64,000 nt of DNA, taken from positions 62,001 to 126,000 of the forward strand of contig CAJTLT010000005.1 in the NCBI GenBank assembly GCA_910577375.1. The letters run 5' to 3'. This document shows positions 34,390 through 43,381 of this stretch, piece by piece (the stretch's first letter is position 1; every line of letters begins with the position of its first letter). A model generated the notes under the pieces. That model did not search any database. It saw only the letters and a program-made list of their open reading frames with translations, and was not told where the DNA came from. Source of the stretch: an uncultured Christensenella sp. Its GTDB lineage: Bacteria; Bacillota; Clostridia; Christensenellales; Borkfalkiaceae. A program made the position numbers and the translations under genes.

Positions 34390-36285
34390 ATGCTGGTAAC
34401 ATTTGATAAAACGTCGTTTTCCTACGGCGACAATTTAATATTTTCAGACGTTTCTTTTGCCGTGAATGAGGGCGAACGCATAGGGCTTGTGGGCGCGAAC
34501 GGAGAGGGAAAAACCACGCTTATAAAGCTTATGCTCGGCGAATTTGAGGCTGAAAGCGGGCAGATTATAAAAAAGAACGGCGCGCGGATTGGTTATCTTG
34601 AGCAAAACGGCGGTTATTCCAGCGGAAATACCGTTTATGAGGAAATGCTCGAAGTATTCAAATCCGAGCTTTCCGCTGTTGAAAAGCTTGAAAATCTTTC
34701 CCGCAGGCTTGCGGATATTAAAGAATACACCCCAGAATATGCCGCGCTTTCGGCGCAAATAGAAAAATTGAACGGTTATATTTCCGCAAACGATTGCTAT
34801 AATGCGGAGATAAAGATTAAAACGGTTTTGAACGGAATGGGGTTTCTCGGTAGATACGAACAGCGCATAGACACTATGAGCGGAGGCGAGAAAACAAGGC
34901 TTAAGCTTGCCCGCCTTTTGCTGGAAGAACCCGATTTTCTTATTTTGGACGAACCTACCAACCACCTCGATATTTCAACTCTTTTCTGGCTGGAAGAATA
35001 TCTGGCGGCTTTCAAGGGCGCTGTTTTGGTAGTTTCGCACGACAGATATTTTCTGGATAAGGTAACGCAGAGGATAATAGAAATCGAAAACAAGAAAGTT
35101 GTTTCGTTTTCCGGCAATTATTCAAAATATAAAATTTTAAAAGCGGAGAGAAATGCAAGGCTTTTAAAGGAATATGAAGCCCAACAGGAAGAGCGGGCGA
35201 AATTGCAGGATTACGTAGACAGAAATATCGTGCGTGCAACTACGGCGAAGTCTGCCCAAAGCAGAGTAAAACAGCTTGAAAAAATGGAAATTCTGGAAAA
35301 GCCCTATACTCCGCCGAAAGCCCCGAAATATAAATTCTCATATGAGTTTACGCCATATGAAAACGTGCTTGAAATTAAAGGCTTGAACCTTGAAATCGGC
35401 GGTAAACGCCTGATATCCGCGGGGCAATTGGAAATAAAACGCGGTGAAAAGGTTGCGCTTGTCGGCGAAAACGGCACGGGCAAATCCACTCTTTTAAAAG
35501 CGGTTATGGGCGGAGGCAATCGGGCGATAGAGGTCGGTCGGTTGGTAAAGCTTGCGTTTTACGACCAGGAGGGCGCTAACCTTGACGGCGACAATACCGT
35601 AATTGCAGAGTTGTGGGAGCGGCACGTGGGTCTTACACAAACGGAAATACGTTCTGCTTTGGCGCGTTGCGGACTTTTTGAAGAAGATATGCAAAAGCCT
35701 GTTAAGGCTCTTTCCGGCGGAGAGCGGGCAAAGCTTGCGCTCTGCATATTAGAGTGCGAACACGGCAATACGCTTTTGCTTGACGAGCCGACCAACCATT
35801 TGGATTTGCCCGCGCGCGAAAGCCTTGAAGCTGCGTTGAAGGAGTTTGACGGAACTCTTTTGTTCGTTTCCCACGACAGATATTTTTTAAACGCACTCGC
35901 ACAGAAAACGGTTGAAATAGAAAACGGAAAGCTGAACGTGTTCGACGGCGGATATGCCGCGTTTAACGAATGGAAACGCGGGCTCAACGAGCAAAAAATC
36001 CGCAGAGAGCAAGAAGAAAAGTTTGCGCGTGAAAGGGGCGAAAAGGAAAGTTCTTTCCGCTCTAAAAAGGAGCGTGCAGAAGACGCTAAGAAAAAGGCGA
36101 GAATAAAAGAAATAGAACGGAGCATAAGCGCGCTCGAAGAGGAAGAAAATTCGCTTAATGCAAAGCTTGCCGACCCCGAAATTACGGCGGACTATAAAAA
36201 GCTGAATGAAATAACGTTACGTTTGCAAGCCATAAAATTACAGCTTGACGCGCTTTACAGCGAGTACGAAACCGTGTTAGAATAA
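34390..36285 (+). CDS. ABC-F family ATPase
   Basis: Soluble ABC protein with two ATPase domains and no membrane segment; members act on ribosomes, in translation control or antibiotic protection. Domain 1 has GANGEGKTT, SGGEKTRL and ILDEPTNHLD; domain 2 has GENGTGKST, LSGGERAKLAL and LLDEPTNHLD. The two are joined by a charged linker (about 235-315). The C-terminal 90 residues form a Lys/Glu-rich coiled coil as in Uup and EttA relatives. The 631-residue length fits the Uup/YdiF-like subgroup. Nothing shows a resistance role. Confidence 0.94.
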   Translation: MLVTFDKTSFSYGDNLIFSDVSFAVNEGERIGLVGANGEGKTTLIKLMLGEFEAESGQIIKKNGARIGYLEQNGGYSSGNTVYEEMLEVFKSELSAVEKLENLSRRLADIKEYTPEYAALSAQIEKLNGYISANDCYNAEIKIKTVLNGMGFLGRYEQRIDTMSGGEKTRLKLARLLLEEPDFLILDEPTNHLDISTLFWLEEYLAAFKGAVLVVSHDRYFLDKVTQRIIEIENKKVVSFSGNYSKYKILKAERNARLLKEYEAQQEERAKLQDYVDRNIVRATTAKSAQSRVKQLEKMEILEKPYTPPKAPKYKFSYEFTPYENVLEIKGLNLEIGGKRLISAGQLEIKRGEKVALVGENGTGKSTLLKAVMGGGNRAIEVGRLVKLAFYDQEGANLDGDNTVIAELWERHVGLTQTEIRSALARCGLFEEDMQKPVKALSGGERAKLALCILECEHGNTLLLDEPTNHLDLPARESLEAALKEFDGTLLFVSHDRYFLNALAQKTVEIENGKLNVFDGGYAAFNEWKRGLNEQKIRREQEEKFARERGEKESSFRSKKERAEDAKKKARIKEIERSISALEEEENSLNAKLADPEITADYKKLNEITLRLQAIKLQLDALYSEYETVLE

Positions 36286-36302
36286 GAATAAGGTAAATTA
36301 TT

Positions 36303-37334
36303 ATGGAAAAGGAACAGGACGAAAAACGCGAAGAAGTGGTGAACGTGCGCCACACGATATCCGCGGAAGAAACGTTTACGCTTGCGAAAGACGTTTTCGA
36401 TTTGCGGTGTTTTATAAAAAACGTTTATTCAAACCGTGCGGTAATTGCGCGCAGACTGAATATTTTAACGTTAACCGTAAGCACCGTTTTCATGCTTTTA
36501 TATACGGCTTACGTGCTGTTTATAGGGTTTTCCCGCAAGCTTAATTTTCAGACCGAGATAGTATTTTATTCTATGGCGGGCGTTTACGCCGCCTTGTTTA
36601 TCGCGCTTATAATATTGACGCTTTGCGCGTCGCGGGCGAAAACTAAGAGTTTGGTAAAGTATAAACGCGTTCTTGCTGTTTTTAAACTTTTGGTGCGTTT
36701 GCTTTCGATTGCTATTTCGATTGCGGCGATAGTTCTTTCGCGTACGGGCGGGGATTTCGAGGCGGCTAACGTTGCCGTCGATATTCTGATAATCATATTT
36801 TCCGTAATAACTATGATTGTGCAGATTATTCCGCTTGCTTTCGGCGGAACGGGCAAGCTTGTGCGTTGGTTATTGTCGCCCGTAAAGGTAAAACACCGTT
36901 TTGCGAAAGTCGTTCTGGAATGGTATGAACTGGCTGTTTCGGGAAACGTGCGCGAAGGCGCGGTGAAAAAGGTATCGAGTAAATATTTTGACGAAATAGG
37001 CGCTTTAATAGATAATCTACTTGTGCCGGTTATAGGTAAAAAATATATCAACGCCATTAAGCCGACAACGCTTTTAAACCTTGTGGATAAAGCGGAAGAA
37101 AGCGATAAACCAGTTTTGGAAGGATTGTTGAAAAGCGTTTTCGAGTACGCGACGGAATGCGGATACGTTTCTTTCAATCCGTGCAAGGATTTGAATTTCG
37201 AAGGCTCTGTTGAGGAGGAAGAAAAGCCGCCCAAGCCTACTATAAAAGGAAGACTTTTGAAAATGGGTTCTAAAATAGGCAAGTCTATGCTTGATAAATA
37301 TATTCTCAATTCTTCCGACGAAGATAAAAAATAA
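36303..37334 (+). CDS. Unknown membrane protein with four predicted segments
   Basis: A 343-residue protein I do not recognise. A charged N-terminus (1-50) is followed by four hydrophobic segments at about 53-75, 85-108, 120-143 and 155-180, the last ending IIPLAFGGTGKL. A soluble helical domain of 160 residues follows, with EWYELAVSGNVREGAVKKV and an acidic EEEEKPPKP linker before a basic tail. It lies 17 bases behind the ABC-F gene with a weak AAGG site, and a very strong terminator follows. It is likely co-transcribed with the ABC-F gene; the role is unknown. Confidence 0.8.
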   Translation: MEKEQDEKREEVVNVRHTISAEETFTLAKDVFDLRCFIKNVYSNRAVIARRLNILTLTVSTVFMLLYTAYVLFIGFSRKLNFQTEIVFYSMAGVYAALFIALIILTLCASRAKTKSLVKYKRVLAVFKLLVRLLSIAISIAAIVLSRTGGDFEAANVAVDILIIIFSVITMIVQIIPLAFGGTGKLVRWLLSPVKVKHRFAKVVLEWYELAVSGNVREGAVKKVSSKYFDEIGALIDNLLVPVIGKKYINAIKPTTLLNLVDKAEESDKPVLEGLLKSVFEYATECGYVSFNPCKDLNFEGSVEEEEKPPKPTIKGRLLKMGSKIGKSMLDKYILNSSDEDKK

Positions 37335-37349
37335 CCGTATCGAATAGCA

Positions 37350-37386
37350 CCCCGCCCGCGCTTTAAAAGCGCGGGCGGGGTTTTAT
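37350..37386 (+). terminator. Strong terminator after the ABC-F operon
   Basis: A 14-bp GC-rich stem (from CCCCGCCCGCG at 37350) with a very short loop, then TTTTATTT. It faces the convergent XRE gene, which ends 11 bases away, but the T tract lies only on the plus side. Confidence 0.9.
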
Positions 37387-37396
37387 TTGCCGTTGA

Positions 37397-37753
37397 TTAA
37401 TCTGCGATAGATATTTGAATGTTAATTGTGTTAAAAATCCGCACCGATTGCAAAAGAGTTTCTTTTTCTTTGTTGCCCGCCCGTCCATAAGCGGAAACAA
37501 GGATTTTTTCCTCTTCGGTCAAATCGCTTTTTACGTTAACGTTTCCGAAATCGTCTTCGCGCCCTAAAATAAAGTCCGCGGTAACGCCGAAGCAGTCCGC
37601 AAGCGCGATTATAAAGTGTGCTTTCGGTTCGCTGGTGCCTTTTTCCCAATAATCTATAATCTTTTGGCTTGAGCCTATCTTTTCTGCCAAGGCATTCCGG
37701 CTGAGGTTGTTTTCAAGCCTTAATGATTTTAATCTGTTCTGTAATCTGTTCAT
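37397..37753 (-). CDS. XRE-family transcriptional regulator (118 aa)
   Basis: Cro/C1-type helix-turn-helix (about residues 7-62: LSRNALAEKIGSSQKIIDYWEKG, then FGVTADFILGRED). A 50-residue C-terminal extension follows, LTEEEKILVSAYGRAGNKEKETLL, often seen in host-encoded XRE regulators as a dimer helix. It is divergent from the small membrane protein gene, with 48 bases between start codons, so it may regulate both itself and that gene. Confidence 0.9.
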   Translation of the reverse strand: MNRLQNRLKSLRLENNLSRNALAEKIGSSQKIIDYWEKGTSEPKAHFIIALADCFGVTADFILGREDDFGNVNVKSDLTEEEKILVSAYGRAGNKEKETLLQSVRIFNTINIQISIAD

Positions 37754-37801
37754 TAAAGACGGTATAGAAAAATATTTCTTAAAAAATACAGAGGATAAAA
37801 T

Positions 37802-38059
37802 ATGACTGAGTTTGAACGCGATGAAATTGAAAAATTGCCTTATAAATACAGACCGATGAGTGCGTGGGGATACTTCGGGTATTCGTTATTGTTTTTAATT
37901 CCTGTTGTGGGCTTTATATTTTTATTGGTTTTTTCTTTCAGTGACGTAAATATCAACAGAAGATGTTTTGCGCGCAGTTATTTTTGCGCGGTTATCGTTT
38001 TATGCGTAGCGCTTGCAATATTTATCGGGTTCGGTATTTTGCTGGCAGTTTGCCAATAA
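37802..38059 (+). CDS. Small two-segment membrane protein (85 aa)
   Basis: An 85-residue protein with two hydrophobic segments (about 24-48 and 57-82) separated by a short loop, DVNINRRCFARSY. It has the look of short 'inner membrane' proteins that follow or face XRE regulators. ATG 37802 follows AGAGGA by six bases. The function is unknown. A strong terminator lies 40 bases downstream. Confidence 0.8.
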   Translation: MTEFERDEIEKLPYKYRPMSAWGYFGYSLLFLIPVVGFIFLLVFSFSDVNINRRCFARSYFCAVIVLCVALAIFIGFGILLAVCQ

Positions 38060-38099
38060 AATCAGTTTGCGGATAAAAATAAAACCATATAAAATAATA

Positions 38100-38137
38100 C
38101 CGCCCGCGGCAACGGTTGTTGCCGCGGGCGGTTTTTT
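38100..38137 (+). terminator. Terminator after the small membrane protein gene
   Basis: A 14-bp perfect GC-rich stem (38100-38113 with 38118-38131), loop GGTT, followed by six T. It faces glyS; the minus side has only an A/T-rich tract. Confidence 0.92.
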
Positions 38138-38164
38138 AATTCTTTATATTCAAAAATCAAATTG

Positions 38165-39568
38165 TTAAAATTCAAGGCTTTTTTCGATATAGGCGGAAAG
38201 TTCGTCAATTTTCAAACGGATTTGCTCCATGCTGTCGCGGTCGCGTACGGTTACGGTATTATCGTTTAAAGTGTCGAAGTCAACAGTTATGCAGAAAGGA
38301 GTGCCTATTTCGTCCTGACGGCGGTAACGCTTGCCTATCGAGCCTGTTACGTCGTAGGTTACGGAAAACTTCTTTGCGAGATTTCTGTAAACTTCGTCCG
38401 CCTTTTCGGAAAGTCCTTTTTGTAAGGGGAGAACGGCCGCCTTATAGGGAGCAAGGAAGGGATGTAAACGCAGAACGGTTCTTACGTCGTTCTTTTCGGC
38501 GTCTAAAATTTCTTCGTCGTAAGCGTCGGTGAGGAGCGCAAGCACGCATCTTTCAACGCCAAGCGACGGCTCTATAACGTAAGGAATATACTTTTCGTTT
38601 GTGACGGGGTCGGCGTATTCCATATTTTCGCCGCTTTCCGCCTGGTGCTGTTTTAAGTCGTAATCCGTTCTGTCGGCAATGCCCCAAAGCTCGCCCCAGC
38701 CGAAAGCAAAATTATATTCAAAGTCGGTTGTAGCTTTTGAATAGAAGCATAATTCTTCAGGCGAGTGGTCGCGGAGTTTAAGATTTTCTTCTTTCATTCC
38801 CAATGACAAAAGGAAGTTTTTGCAATATTCCTTCCAATAGCCGAACCATTCCAAATCCGTTCCGGGCTTGCAGAAAAATTCAAGTTCCATCTGTTCGAAT
38901 TCGCGCACGCGGAAAATAAAGTTTCCGGGGGTGATTTCGTTACGGAACGATTTACCTACCTGGCCTATACCGAAAGGAACGCGCATACGCGAGGAACGTT
39001 GAACGTTTTTGAAGTTTACGAATATGCCCTGTGCGGTTTCGGGGCGGAGATAAACGGTGTTTACGCTGTCTTCGGTAACGCCCTGAAAAGTTTTGAACAT
39101 AAGGTTGAACTTTCTTATAGGCGTAAAATCGCTTTTGCCGCAAACGGGGCATGCGATTTTTTTGTTGCTTATAAAGCTTTCGAGTTCGTCGTTATCCATA
39201 CTTTCGACTTTTAAGTTAAGCTTATGTTTTTTGCAGTAATCTTCAACAAGATTGTCCGCACGGTGTCTGGCTTTACAGCTGCGGCAGTCCATCAAAGGGT
39301 CGGAGAATCCGCCTAAATGTCCGCTTGCTTTCCAGGTGCGCGTATTCATTAAAATCGCGCAGTCAAGACCTGTGTTGTAGGGGCTTTCCTGTACGAATTT
39401 TTTCCACCATGCTTTTTTTACGTTGTTTTTGAATTCAACGCCTAAAGGACCGAAATCCCACGTGTTGGCAAGTCCGCCGTAAATTTCGCTTCCGGGGAAA
39501 ATAAAACCTCTGTTTTTGCAAAGGGCAACAAGCTTTTCCTGCGTAACCGCGCGTTTCTTTTCTGACAT
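38165..39568 (-). CDS. glyS: Glycyl-tRNA synthetase, dimeric eukaryotic/archaeal-like type
   Basis: Charges tRNA-Gly. The 467-residue class II enzyme of the alpha-2 type is found in many Gram-positives, unlike the GlyQ/GlyS heterotetramer. The N-terminus has FPGSEIYGGLANTWDFGP LG-type sequence. Motif 2 is near RVREFEQMELEFF, and motif 3 around PSLGVERCVLALL is well placed. A zinc-like cysteine set (CRSCKARH and CPVCGKSDF) lies in the insertion. ATG 39568 was chosen because GGAG sits eight bases upstream; a TTG two codons earlier is less likely. No T-box leader is seen. Confidence 0.96.
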   Translation of the reverse strand: MSEKKRAVTQEKLVALCKNRGFIFPGSEIYGGLANTWDFGPLGVEFKNNVKKAWWKKFVQESPYNTGLDCAILMNTRTWKASGHLGGFSDPLMDCRSCKARHRADNLVEDYCKKHKLNLKVESMDNDELESFISNKKIACPVCGKSDFTPIRKFNLMFKTFQGVTEDSVNTVYLRPETAQGIFVNFKNVQRSSRMRVPFGIGQVGKSFRNEITPGNFIFRVREFEQMELEFFCKPGTDLEWFGYWKEYCKNFLLSLGMKEENLKLRDHSPEELCFYSKATTDFEYNFAFGWGELWGIADRTDYDLKQHQAESGENMEYADPVTNEKYIPYVIEPSLGVERCVLALLTDAYDEEILDAEKNDVRTVLRLHPFLAPYKAAVLPLQKGLSEKADEVYRNLAKKFSVTYDVTGSIGKRYRRQDEIGTPFCITVDFDTLNDNTVTVRDRDSMEQIRLKIDELSAYIEKSLEF

Positions 39569-39603
39569 AATCAAATCTCCGAAGTCTTAAAATGTATAAA
39601 GTA

Positions 39604-39632
39604 ATTTTAATAAAATACGTGCATATAGTCAA
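39604..39632 (-). promoter_or_regulatory. Promoter of glyS
   Basis: Minus strand TTGACT at 39632-39627, a 17-base spacer, TAAAAT at 39609-39604; the leader is about 30 bases. Confidence 0.8.
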
Positions 39633-39835
39633 GTGAATTTGCGGAAAAAGCCCGCTTAGCGAATTTCTTTTAAAGCGCGGGCGCAAATAATTTAAAATTT
39701 ATAAACCAAAACTTTGATTTTAAGATTTTTGCGGTAAAGTTTTATTATCTTGATTTCGTTTGTTTACAACATTAATTTTTTTGCAAAATAATTAAATTTC
39801 GGTTTCAAACAATATGCTTTTCGGCGTTTGTATGA
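39633..39835. other. AT-rich intergenic stretch, no gene seen
   Basis: Part of the 304-base gap between divergent glyS and fhs. No open frame, tRNA, T-box or folate-riboswitch core was recognised; only the two promoters at its edges can be supported. Confidence 0.6.
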
Positions 39836-39841
39836 TATAAT
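39833..39841 (+). promoter_or_regulatory. Extended -10 promoter of fhs
   Basis: TGA then TATAAT at 39836-39841 forms an extended -10 (TGnTATAAT) 32 bases before ATG 39873; no good -35 is present, as such promoters allow. Confidence 0.6.
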
Positions 39842-39872
39842 ATTGAAAGAAAATTATAATTCGGGGTAACGT

Positions 39873-41534
39873 ATGCTCTCAGATATCGAAATAGCTGAAA
39901 ACTGCAAACCGCAGGATATAAGAAAAATCGCAAAAAAATTAGGAATCAAAGAAAAAGATTTGGAGCTTTACGGAAGTGATAAAGCGAAAATCAATCTTGA
40001 AAAGGTTAATCCCAAATCGAAGCTTATACTTGTTACGGCGATAAATCCCACGGCGAGCGGAGAGGGAAAGACGACTGTTTCCATAGGGCTTGCGGACGGT
40101 ATGTCGAAGCTCGGCAAAAAGGTGTGCCTTGCTTTGAGAGAGCCTTCTTTAGGCCCCGTATTCGGTATCAAAGGCGGCGCGGCGGGCGGCGGATACGCTC
40201 AGGTTGTGCCGATGGCAGATATAAATTTACATTTTACCGGCGATTTGCATGCAATAACCGCGGCAAATAACCTACTTTGCGCAATGATAGACAATCATAT
40301 TCTGCGCGGCAACGTATTAGGAATAAAAGAAGTTTATTTCCGCCGCTGTATGGATATGAACGACCGCGCTTTGCGCGATATAACTTTGCATAATCCTGCG
40401 GGGAATATGAAAGGCTGCGTAAGCTACGACAGGACGGAGGGCTTTGAAATTACCGCCGCAAGCGAAGTTATGGCGGTTTTATGTCTTGCAACCGATTTAA
40501 AAGATTTGAAAAAACGTTTGGGCGATATAGTAGTGGGCTTAAACGGAAACGGAGATTTCGTGCGTGCGCGCGAACTTAAAGCCGACGGCGCAATGGCTAC
40601 TCTTTTGAAAGACGCCATAAAACCCAACCTTGTGCAGACTTTGGAGGGGACGCCCGCTCTTGTTCACGGCGGACCTTTTGCGAACATAGCGCACGGCTGT
40701 AATTCGATACGCGCAACTTATACTGCAATGAGCCTTGCCGATTACACGGTTACGGAGGCGGGCTTCGGAGCTGACCTCGGTGCGGAAAAATTCCTTGACA
40801 CAAAGTGCAGAATTGCGGGGATAGAGCCCGATTGCGTAGTTGTCGTGGCAACGGTAAAAGCGTTGAAACTTCACGGCGGCGCGGACAAATCCACCTTGAC
40901 GGAAGAAAATTTAACCGCGTTGAATGCGGGGCTTCCTAATCTTTTGAAACACGTTGAAAATATCAAAAACGTTTATAAAAAGCCTTGCATTGTTGCAATG
41001 AACAGATTTTTCACCGATACGCAGGCGGAAATAGACGCGGTTTTACAGGCTTGCAAAGACGCGGGCGCAACGGCAGTGTTTACCGACGTTTTTCTGAAAG
41101 GCGGAGAAGGCGGCAAAGAGCTTGCAAAAACCGTTTTGGAAGAATGCGAAAAACAGTCAAAGCTTGAATTTGCATATGATTTGAACGACGGAATATGCAA
41201 AAAAGTTGAAGATATTGTCAAAAACGTATACGGCGGCGACGGCGCGGAGTTCACCGAAGAGGCGCTTGCAAAAATCGGCAATATGGAAAGCAAGGGCATA
41301 AAAGGTTTGCCCGTGATTATTGCAAAAACGCAGTATTCCCTTTCCGACGACGCGAAAAAACTTTCAAGACCGAACGGCTTTAAAATCAAAGTCAGGGATA
41401 TAATTTATAAGGGCGGCGCGGGCTTTTTAGTCGCCGTTGCCGGCGAAATAATGCTTATGCCGGGGCTTTCAAAAACTCCGTCTGCCGAGCATATAGACAT
41501 AGACGGAAACGGAAATATCACGGGCTTATCTTAA
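39873..41534 (+). CDS. fhs: Formate-tetrahydrofolate ligase
   Basis: ATP-dependent enzyme joining formate to tetrahydrofolate, feeding one-carbon units into purines or the acetyl-CoA pathway. The 553-residue protein has the P-loop NPTASGEGKTTVSIGLADG (about 51-69). REPSLGPVFGIKGGAAGGG, the HAITAANNLL segment, TEAGFGADLGAEKF and the C-terminal GEIMLMPGLSKTP follow. All are family hallmarks. It is alone in its unit except for a short Sel1-like remnant behind it; no other Wood-Ljungdahl gene is in the window. Confidence 0.97.
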   Translation: MLSDIEIAENCKPQDIRKIAKKLGIKEKDLELYGSDKAKINLEKVNPKSKLILVTAINPTASGEGKTTVSIGLADGMSKLGKKVCLALREPSLGPVFGIKGGAAGGGYAQVVPMADINLHFTGDLHAITAANNLLCAMIDNHILRGNVLGIKEVYFRRCMDMNDRALRDITLHNPAGNMKGCVSYDRTEGFEITAASEVMAVLCLATDLKDLKKRLGDIVVGLNGNGDFVRARELKADGAMATLLKDAIKPNLVQTLEGTPALVHGGPFANIAHGCNSIRATYTAMSLADYTVTEAGFGADLGAEKFLDTKCRIAGIEPDCVVVVATVKALKLHGGADKSTLTEENLTALNAGLPNLLKHVENIKNVYKKPCIVAMNRFFTDTQAEIDAVLQACKDAGATAVFTDVFLKGGEGGKELAKTVLEECEKQSKLEFAYDLNDGICKKVEDIVKNVYGGDGAEFTEEALAKIGNMESKGIKGLPVIIAKTQYSLSDDAKKLSRPNGFKIKVRDIIYKGGAGFLVAVAGEIMLMPGLSKTPSAEHIDIDGNGNITGLS

Positions 41535-41539
41535 TAGAT

Positions 41540-41692
41540 TTGAACGCTGATTTGAAAGAAACGCTGCGCCTTGCAAAACGCGGTAACGACGTAGCGCAGT
41601 ACTATGTCGGAAACGCTTATTATAGCGGTAATGTGGTAAAGCAAAATTATAAAAAAGCAGTAAAACGGCGGCAAAAATCCGTGCGGAATTAG
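41540..41692 (+). pseudogene. Sel1-like repeat fragment (50 codons)
   Basis: A frame from TTG 41540 to TAG 41692 reads as slightly more than one Sel1 repeat: LAKRGNDVAQYYVGNAYYSG followed by VKQNYKKAV. Sel1 repeats normally occur in arrays of several, so this looks like the stump of a longer protein, or a degraded copy, squeezed between fhs and glnS. No ribosome site precedes it. It could alternatively be a genuine tiny gene, but the abrupt basic end after KKAV argues against that. Confidence 0.55.
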
Positions 41693-41720
41693 TAGAAACT
41701 TTATTGAGGATGTTAAATTT

Positions 41721-43370
41721 ATGAAACTTCCCGAAGCAACCAACTTTATAGAACAGATAATCAACGAAGAACTCGAAGCGGGAAAATTCGAGGGTACAGG
41801 CAACGAAATTCACGTTCGTTTTCCGCCCGAACCTAACGGATATCTGCACATAGGGCATATAAAGGCTATGTGCATAAATTTCGGCGTTAAGGATAAATAC
41901 CGCGGCACGCTTAATTTGCGTATGGACGACACCAATCCCGCCAAAGAAGATTACGAATATGTAAACTCCATTGTGGAGGCGGTAAAATGGCTTGGGTTCG
42001 AATACGATAAGCTTGTTTTTGCTTCCGACTATTATGACAAGCTTTATGAAATTGCGGAAAAGTATATCCTTGACGGCAACGCGTATGTGTGCGATTTGTC
42101 AGCCGAGGAAATTACCGCAACGCGCGGAACTTTGACGGAGGCGGGCACGGAATCCCCTTACCGCAACCGCAGTATAGAAGAAAATTTAAAGCTTTTCCGC
42201 GAAATGAAAGCGGGCAAATATCCCGACGGGGCAAAGGTTTTAAGGGCTAAAATCGATATGTCTTCGCCTAACGTAAATATGCGCGACCCTATAATTTACC
42301 GTATAGCCCACATTCACCATTACAGAACGGGAGATAAGTGGTGCATTTATCCTATGTATGATTTTGCGCACCCCGTTTCCGACGCTATCGAAGGGATTAC
42401 ACATTCTCTGTGTTCTTTGGAATTTGAAAATCACCGCCCGCTTTATAACTGGTTTGTGGAAAGGTCGGGCTTGCCTGCGCCTTTGCCCAGACAGATAGAA
42501 TTTGCGCGGCTCAACATAACGAATATGCTTATGTCCAAGCGGTATCTTAAAAAGCTTGTTGACGAAAAGTTTGTCCGCGGATGGGACGACCCGCGTATGC
42601 CTACGGTAATGGGTTTGAAAAACCGCGGAGTTCCCCCCGAGGCGTTGAAAAAATTCTGTGCCGACGTCGGCGTGGCCAAAGCTTATTCGGTTGTTAATCA
42701 GGCACAGCTTGACAGCTGTATCCGCGATAACCTCAACCTTAACGTCGAGCGCGCTATGGCGGTTATCAATCCTTTAAAGCTTACCGTAACTAATTACAGC
42801 GGTGAGGAGGAGCTTGATTTCGAAAAGAACCCCACCAACCCCGAAAGCGGAGTTCGTTCCGTAAAATTTAGTGGAAGCGTATATATCGACAGAGAGGATT
42901 TTTCTTTAAATCCTCCGCCCAAGTATAAAAGATTGCAAAAAGGCGGCACAGTGCGTTTGAAAGGCGCTTATATAGTGCGCTGCGACGACGTTATACTTGA
43001 TAAAGACGGCAATGCGGAAGAGCTTTTGTGCACATATTTCCCCGAATCCAGAAGCGGAAGCGCGCTTCCGTGCGAAGTAAAGGCAAAAGGCGTTGTGCAG
43101 TGGGTTGACTGCAAATACGGCGTCGACGCGGAGTTCAGGCAGTATCAGCCCCTTTTAAAGGATGAAGAATATCCCGACCAGGATTATGCGGAAAGACTGA
43201 ATTCCGACAGCGAAAAACGTTATTTCGGCAAAGCCGAACCCTATCTTGCCGAGTGCGCAAATGCTATTCCTTTCCAGCTTATGAGGACGGGCTATTACAA
43301 AAAGTGCGAAGAAAACGGCGGTTTGGTGCTTTCTGAAATAGTTTCTCTTAAAGACAGTTTCAACAAATAA
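41721..43370 (+). CDS. glnS: Glutaminyl-tRNA synthetase
   Basis: Charges tRNA-Gln directly. The 549-residue class I enzyme has the HIGH motif in PPEPNGYLHIGHIKA (about 35-49), and MDDTNPAKED and HSLCSLEFENHRPLY, which separate GlnRS and non-discriminating relatives from bacterial GluRS. The KMSKS equivalent is LMSKRYLKKLV. A beta-barrel anticodon domain follows (PLKLTVTNY onward). Many Firmicutes lack GlnRS and use the amidotransferase route, so its presence narrows the lineage. ATG 41721 lies 14 bases after a GAGG-like site; the start is fixed by family alignment. Confidence 0.95.
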   Translation: MKLPEATNFIEQIINEELEAGKFEGTGNEIHVRFPPEPNGYLHIGHIKAMCINFGVKDKYRGTLNLRMDDTNPAKEDYEYVNSIVEAVKWLGFEYDKLVFASDYYDKLYEIAEKYILDGNAYVCDLSAEEITATRGTLTEAGTESPYRNRSIEENLKLFREMKAGKYPDGAKVLRAKIDMSSPNVNMRDPIIYRIAHIHHYRTGDKWCIYPMYDFAHPVSDAIEGITHSLCSLEFENHRPLYNWFVERSGLPAPLPRQIEFARLNITNMLMSKRYLKKLVDEKFVRGWDDPRMPTVMGLKNRGVPPEALKKFCADVGVAKAYSVVNQAQLDSCIRDNLNLNVERAMAVINPLKLTVTNYSGEEELDFEKNPTNPESGVRSVKFSGSVYIDREDFSLNPPPKYKRLQKGGTVRLKGAYIVRCDDVILDKDGNAEELLCTYFPESRSGSALPCEVKAKGVVQWVDCKYGVDAEFRQYQPLLKDEEYPDQDYAERLNSDSEKRYFGKAEPYLAECANAIPFQLMRTGYYKKCEENGGLVLSEIVSLKDSFNK

Positions 43371-43381
43371 CGAGGTAAAAA

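Noticed and set aside
39569..39872. T-box for glyS or folate riboswitch for fhs
   Set aside because: The leader regions are short and contain none of the conserved T-box or THF-aptamer strings; the same was true upstream of proS and glnS.
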